55,435 nt of DNA, taken from the NCBI GenBank assembly GCA_019115085.1, contig DXEF01000045.1, forward strand, positions 1-55,435, given 5' to 3'. Shown here one piece after another: positions 51,831-55,435 of the stretch. Under the pieces are notes generated by a model, which saw only the letters and a list, made by a program, of their open reading frames with translations, ran no database searches and was not told where the DNA came from. Within the stretch, counting starts at the first letter, position 1. Every line of letters begins with the position of its first letter. A program made the translations under genes and the position numbers. Source of the DNA: Candidatus Agathobaculum pullicola. GTDB taxonomy: Bacteria > Bacillota > Clostridia > Oscillospirales > Butyricicoccaceae.

Positions 51831-52865
51831 ATGAAGCGACTTTTTGCAGTATTTTTGCTGCTTTTTGGATTGACAGGCTGTGCGGGCCGACAGCCAAGCT
51901 ACACGACGGATTTTTTTGCGATGGATACCTTTATGTCGGTTTCCGTGTATGGCAGCGATGAGGACAGCGCACAGCAGGCTGCCGTAGCTTGTGAGCAGGA
52001 GGTCAATGCACTGGAGCCTGCCTTGTCCCGCACGCGGGAGGACAGCGACCTGCATCGCTTGAATCATGCAAACGGCGCCGTGTGTGAGGTCAGCGAGGAT
52101 ACGTATGCGGCAATTGAAGCGGCGGTGCAGTATGCTGCGTTGACCGGAGGTGCGTTTGACCCCACCATGGCGTCGCTGACCGATTTGTGGGGCATTAATA
52201 CAGAAAACGCGCATGTGCCGACGCAGGCGGAAATTGACGAGGCGCTGTCTCATGTAGGCTATGAGAACATCAAACTGCTCGGGAACAATCAGGTACAACT
52301 GCTGGATGGCGCGCAGCTTGATTTGGGCGGCATCGGCAAGGGCTTTGCAACCGACGCTGTTTTCGCATTGCTCACGCAGCAGACGGAGGATGCGGCAACC
52401 GGCGCGCTGGTGCAGCTGGGCGGCAACATCGGCGCGTTCGGGCAGAATCCGGCACGTAACGGCGGAAACTGGGTGGTCGGTGTTGCCGATCCGGACAACA
52501 ATGCGGAGTTTGTGGCAACAGCCGAGGTGCGGGATGCTTCGGTTGTCACTTCGGGCGACTATGAACGCTATTTCGAGCAGGATGGCAAGCGATATCATCA
52601 TATTTTTGACCCTGAGACCGGCTATCCGGCGGATACCGGCCTGCGCAGCGTGACGGTGATAGACGAAAACTCCACCCGTGCGGATGCACTGACAACCGCG
52701 CTGTTTGTCATGGGGCTGGACGATGGACTGGCGTTCTGCGCGGAAAACAACATCGCAGCGGTGTTTATTACTGCGGATAAGCAGATTTATACCACAGATG
52801 CGGTTGCTTCGGTCTGTACCTATACCTTCCTCGGAGCGGAAAAGGGGTACACGGATGCGCAGTAG
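51831..52865 (+). CDS. apbE: FAD:protein FMN transferase, lipoprotein (ApbE)
   Basis: ApbE attaches FMN covalently to threonine in exported redox proteins using FAD. The 344-residue protein is a lipoprotein: a signal segment with lipobox LTGC is followed by the mature ApbE domain. That domain has YTTDFFAMDTFMSVSVYG at its start, GGAFDPTMASL, LDLGGIGKGFATDAV and HIFDPETGYPA, and near the C-terminus DALTTALFVMG. GAGGAGC precedes the ATG. An in-frame ATG nine codons earlier lies in the leader and is rejected. It is followed by NusG-II and Gx-transporter genes with short overlaps, a grouping seen in flavin-dependent electron-transfer loci. Confidence 0.94.
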   Translation: MKRLFAVFLLLFGLTGCAGRQPSYTTDFFAMDTFMSVSVYGSDEDSAQQAAVACEQEVNALEPALSRTREDSDLHRLNHANGAVCEVSEDTYAAIEAAVQYAALTGGAFDPTMASLTDLWGINTENAHVPTQAEIDEALSHVGYENIKLLGNNQVQLLDGAQLDLGGIGKGFATDAVFALLTQQTEDAATGALVQLGGNIGAFGQNPARNGGNWVVGVADPDNNAEFVATAEVRDASVVTSGDYERYFEQDGKRYHHIFDPETGYPADTGLRSVTVIDENSTRADALTTALFVMGLDDGLAFCAENNIAAVFITADKQIYTTDAVASVCTYTFLGAEKGYTDAQ

Positions 52866-53226
52866 GCTCAAATGGGGCGACTTTGTCATCATCGGTATTG
52901 TGCTGTTGCTGGCAGCGGCGCTGACCGGAGCGCTTGCCGCAGGTACGCGGGGCGATCAGCTGTATGCGGAAGTCTGGCAGGATAATCAGCTGGTCGAGCG
53001 CGTCGCACTGACCGATGATACCGACCGCACCATTGACTTGGACGGGCATAATGTGATTGTGCTGTCCGGTAAAAGCGCGTGCATGGAGACGGCGGACTGC
53101 CGCGACCAGGTTTGTGTGCGCACCGGCGTACTGACACGTGTAGGGCAGGTTGCGGTTTGTCTGCCTAACCGCGTCGTATTGAAAATCGTCGGAGAAACGA
53201 GCGAAATCGACGCAATCGTATCGTAA
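52855..53226 (+). CDS. NusG domain II-containing protein
   Basis: A 123-residue protein with one N-terminal membrane helix (FVIIGIVLLLAAALTGALAAG) and an exported NusG-II-like beta domain. It contains SACMETADCRDQVC with three cysteines, a conserved feature of this family (DUF1312), and ends with a beta strand (RVVLKIVGE). It overlaps apbE by eleven bases. Family function is not established. Recurrent linkage to ApbE and Gx transporters suggests a role in membrane redox or electron transfer. Confidence 0.85.
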   Translation: MRSRLKWGDFVIIGIVLLLAAALTGALAAGTRGDQLYAEVWQDNQLVERVALTDDTDRTIDLDGHNVIVLSGKSACMETADCRDQVCVRTGVLTRVGQVAVCLPNRVVLKIVGETSEIDAIVS

Positions 53227-53244
53227 CGGAAAGGGCGTGAGACG

Positions 53245-53757
53245 ATGAAAGCGAAAAGACTGACGCTTTGCGGCATGCTGACCGCGCTGGCGGTCGTGCT
53301 GTCGCTCGTCGAGCGGCTGTTTCCGCTGGATGCGGTTGTTCCGGTGCCGGGGGTCAAGCTCGGTCTTGCCAATGTGGTGACGCTGTTCGCGCTTACGCGG
53401 CTGTCTGTGCGGGATGCGCTGGCGGTGCTTCTGTGCCGCGTGGCGCTGTCCAGTCTGCTCATGGGCAGCGTGACCGCATTTTTGTTTTCACTGTTCGGCG
53501 GTCTGCTGTCGCTGGCGGCCATGTGTCTGCTGCTGCGCGTGGAGGAACGGTTCTGCTCGCTCTTGGGGGTGAGCGTCGCGGGCGCGGCGGCGCACAACAT
53601 CGGACAAATTCTCGCGGCTGTTATCTGGATGCAGACCGGTGCGGTGGTGACATATCTGCCGTTTCTGCTGGTGATGAGTGTGCCGCTTGGGCTTGTGACC
53701 GGACTGACCTGCTCGGTTGTATTATCGCATATGCAAAAAATTGATTTTAACGTATAA
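53245..53757 (+). CDS. Gx transporter family membrane protein (heptaprenyl synthase component I-like)
   Basis: A 170-residue integral membrane protein with about five helices. It begins KRLTLCGMLTALAVVLSLVERLFP. It contains GVKLGLANVVTLFALTRLSVRDALAVLLCRVALSSLL and AHNIGQILAA, the family signatures. The family is often mislabelled heptaprenyl diphosphate synthase component I and resembles ECF substrate-binding subunits. With apbE and the NusG-II gene it probably forms a three-gene flavin or quinone related unit. GAAAGGGCG is the likely ribosome-binding site. Confidence 0.85.
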   Translation: MKAKRLTLCGMLTALAVVLSLVERLFPLDAVVPVPGVKLGLANVVTLFALTRLSVRDALAVLLCRVALSSLLMGSVTAFLFSLFGGLLSLAAMCLLLRVEERFCSLLGVSVAGAAAHNIGQILAAVIWMQTGAVVTYLPFLLVMSVPLGLVTGLTCSVVLSHMQKIDFNV

Positions 53758-53781
53758 AAAATCGAAACACCTCCTATACTA
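53752..53781 (+). promoter_or_regulatory. Possible forespore (SigF/SigG-like) promoter of the repeat lipoprotein
   Basis: GTATA, about 18 bases, then TATACTA lie before the lipoprotein gene. This is close to the SigF/SigG pattern GnATA-N16-18-CATnnTA with one mismatch. No SigA -35 is seen at 17 bases. A sporulation link is only suggested. Confidence 0.35.
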
Positions 53782-53808
53782 ACGGCAAATACACAAGGAG
53801 GAAATGCA

Positions 53809-54150
53809 ATGAAAAGGCTTATCGCTTTGCTTGCCGCGCTGACGATGGTGTTTGCCTGCGGCTGCTCCAACACGACGGACGAAACCAACCAGAACGGCAC
53901 GGACAATAACGTGACCGAGGACAAGAACAATGACGGCGTGGTCGATAACGGCAATACCGTCGGGGATGACATTCAAAACGGTATGGACAATATGGGTGAT
54001 GCCGTGGAGAATGGCATGGATGATGCCGGAAATGCAATTGATAACGGCATGGACAAAGTCGGCGATGCAGTGACCGGCAATGATAAGGGAACGACAACCG
54101 GTACGGCGGATACCGGCGCGGACACCAATCCCAAAACAATCAATCCGTAA
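53809..54150 (+). CDS. Small lipoprotein with 11-residue repeats
   Basis: A 113-residue exported lipoprotein. A short signal peptide (LIALLAALTMVFACGC) ends at Cys17 or Cys19. The mature chain is very Asn/Asp/Gly-rich. It contains three successive 11-residue units with pattern NGMDxxGxAhx (NGMDNMGDAVE, NGMDDAGNAID, NGMDKVGDAVT). An 11-residue period is typical of LEA-like amphipathic helices. The rest is low-complexity. No enzyme motif is present and function is unknown. AAGGAGGAA is a strong ribosome-binding site. It stands alone between two transcription signals. Confidence 0.8.
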   Translation: MKRLIALLAALTMVFACGCSNTTDETNQNGTDNNVTEDKNNDGVVDNGNTVGDDIQNGMDNMGDAVENGMDDAGNAIDNGMDKVGDAVTGNDKGTTTGTADTGADTNPKTINP

Positions 54151-54165
54151 GGGAGCGGGGCTTGC

Positions 54166-54207
54166 GAAAAGCGGCATGGCAAATGCGCCATGCCGCTTTG
54201 CCTTTAT
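54166..54207 (+). terminator. Terminator after the repeat lipoprotein
   Basis: AAAGCGGCATGGC pairs with GCCATGCCGCTTT over a short loop, followed by GCCTTTAT. The stem is strong and the tail moderate. Confidence 0.7.
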
Positions 54208-54267
54208 CGCGCGCAGCTATGCCAAAAACGACGCGCGCGGAAGCCGTCGATTGATGCGCTTTATGCC

Positions 54268-54296
54268 TTGCACCGTGCGGTGCGCTGTGATAAAAT
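54268..54296 (+). promoter_or_regulatory. Promoter of gltX
   Basis: TTGCAC, a 17-base spacer and TAAAAT about 50 bases before the gltX start. Confidence 0.75.
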
Positions 54297-54345
54297 ATTC
54301 CTATCATGGGCGGAAATGCCCATCAAGGAAGTTGGAGTGAAAATA

Positions 54346-55435
54346 ATGGATGATAACCGTTTGGCGGAACTGCTGTTCCCGCATATTAATACCACGCCGG
54401 AGGAAATCGAGGCGCGCTATCCTAAGCGCATGCTGCCGGAGGGCGCAAAGGTGACTCGCATGGGGCCGAGTCCGACGGGTTTTATGCATCTGGGCAACCT
54501 GTACGGCGCGCTGGTGGACGAGCGTTTGGCGCATCAGTCGGACGGCGTGTTCTATCTGCGTATCGAGGATACGGACAAAAAGCGCGAGGTCGAGGGCGGT
54601 GTACGCACCATTATCGAGGTGTTCCGCGCATTCGGCCTGAACTTTGACGAGGGCGCAACGCTTGAGGGCGACAACGGCGCATACGGCCCGTATCGTCAGA
54701 GTCAGCGCGCGGAAATTTACCAGACCTTTGTCAAAAGTCTGGTACAGCGCGGCATGGCCTATCCCTGCTTCTGCACCGAGGAGGAGCTCGCCGCGGCGCA
54801 TGCCCAGCAGGAGGCCAACAAGGAGAATTTCGGCTATTACGGCAAATATGCAGTCTGGCGTGACCGTCCGATGGAGGACATCGAGGCGGAACTTGCCAAG
54901 GGTACGCCTTACGTCGTGCGCTTCCGCTCGGAGGGCAGCATTGAGAATAAGATTCGGCACGAGGACTTGGTCAAGGGCAAGATGGAGGTCACCGAGAACG
55001 ATCAGGATATCGTCATCCTCAAGTCGGACGGTATTCCGACCTATCACTTCGCGCATGTGGTGGACGACCATCTGATGGGTACGACAGTAGTCGTGCGCGG
55101 TGAGGAGTGGCTGGCGACCCTGCCGGTACATTTGCAGCTGTTCCGTGCGATGGGCTGGAAGGCCCCTAAGTACGCACATACCGCGCAGCTGATGAAAATT
55201 GACCCGGAAACCGGCGGCAAGCGCAAGCTGTCCAAGCGTAAGGATCCCGAGCTTGCGCTGACCTTCTATGAGCAGGAGGGCTATCCGGTGCCGGCGGTGC
55301 TCGAGTACCTGATGACGCTGTTGAACTCTAATTTCGAGGAGTGGCGGCGCGCCAATCCGGATTTGCCGATGAACGATTTCCCGTTCTCGACCAAGAAGAT
55401 GAGCGGCTCGGGCGCGCTGTTTGATATTGAAAAGC
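54346..55435 (+). CDS. gltX: Glutamate--tRNA ligase, 3' end cut by the window edge
   Basis: GltX charges tRNA-Glu. The first 363 residues are present. The HIGH-equivalent is in RMGPSPTGFMHLGNLYGAL, then FYLRIEDTDKKREVEGG, the tRNA-facing GPYRQSQRAEIY, and VVRGEEW. The KMSKS-equivalent is KRKLSKRKDPE. About 40 residues precede the catalytic fold, starting MDDNRLAELLFPHIN, longer than in most bacterial enzymes but usual for one clostridial branch. TGGAG precedes the ATG. The anticodon-binding C-terminus lies beyond the window. Whether it is discriminating or also charges tRNA-Gln cannot be read. Confidence 0.93.
   Translation, partial: MDDNRLAELLFPHINTTPEEIEARYPKRMLPEGAKVTRMGPSPTGFMHLGNLYGALVDERLAHQSDGVFYLRIEDTDKKREVEGGVRTIIEVFRAFGLNFDEGATLEGDNGAYGPYRQSQRAEIYQTFVKSLVQRGMAYPCFCTEEELAAAHAQQEANKENFGYYGKYAVWRDRPMEDIEAELAKGTPYVVRFRSEGSIENKIRHEDLVKGKMEVTENDQDIVILKSDGIPTYHFAHVVDDHLMGTTVVVRGEEWLATLPVHLQLFRAMGWKAPKYAHTAQLMKIDPETGGKRKLSKRKDPELALTFYEQEGYPVPAVLEYLMTLLNSNFEEWRRANPDLPMNDFPFSTKKMSGSGALFDIEK

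Noticed and set aside
1..55435. CRISPR array, prophage or integrative element
   Set aside because: No regularly spaced repeats, cas genes, integrase, transposase or phage structural genes were seen.

Overview
This window comes from a spore-forming, moderately GC-rich Firmicute, most likely a gut-type member of Clostridia (Oscillospiraceae/Butyricicoccaceae-like). The evidence is the AddAB pair in place of RecBCD, the dgt-dnaG-rpoD order, an intact spoIIIAA-AH operon, T-box control and the Clostridia-type nusB...argR-recN cluster. Genes are tightly packed and often overlap by 4-8 bases. Many clear housekeeping promoters have exactly 17-base spacers. The left edge cuts a tRNA-Gly and the right edge cuts gltX. 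The organism assignment is inferred from gene content, not from a database search.

Layout. (1) 1-7.4 kb: a tRNA-Phe/tRNA-Gly operon on the minus strand, then addB-addA. (2) 7.4-16.5 kb: IMP dehydrogenase, a ClC-type anion transporter, a HAD phosphatase, a MATE exporter overlapping luxS, rpmE, hflX, a YigZ-family gene and dgt. (3) 16.5-22 kb: dnaG-rpoD, convergent terminators, a broken zinc-ribbon/TM2 gene not previously listed as a gene, RNase P RNA (minus) and murD (plus), the last two driven from back-to-back promoters. (4) 22-34 kb, minus strand: a second MATE exporter behind an attenuator hairpin, a 999-residue exported NAGPA/SLH protein, and an aromatic amino acid operon (aroF-aroB-aroC-pheA-aroA-aroE/aroK fusion) behind a T-box leader. 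(5) 34-39 kb: the eight-gene spoIIIA operon, then an Asp23-family gene. (6) 39-50.3 kb: nusB, a Kae1-like gene, xseA-xseB-ispA, a ~660-base structured RNA, a small polybasic membrane protein, then dxs-tlyA-nadK-argR-recN. (7) 50.4 kb to the end: tyrS, an apbE/NusG-II/Gx-transporter flavin-type module, a lipoprotein with 11-residue repeats, and gltX.

The most notable item is the 43.3-44.6 kb segment. The long non-coding interval between ispA and dxs, followed by a small multi-pass membrane protein, has the synteny of the OLE RNA/OapA ribonucleoprotein. It has its own promoter-like sequence and an 8-bp closing helix. The ORFs inside it are spurious.

Other points of interest are the T-box with a probable UUC (Phe) specifier in front of an aro operon that lacks aroD and tyrA, the AroE-AroK fusion, the TM2 pseudogene with two in-frame stops (one a UGA at a normally glycine position), an unclassified structured leader before the IMP dehydrogenase gene, and the MATE attenuator. 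No CRISPR array, insertion sequence or prophage gene was seen.
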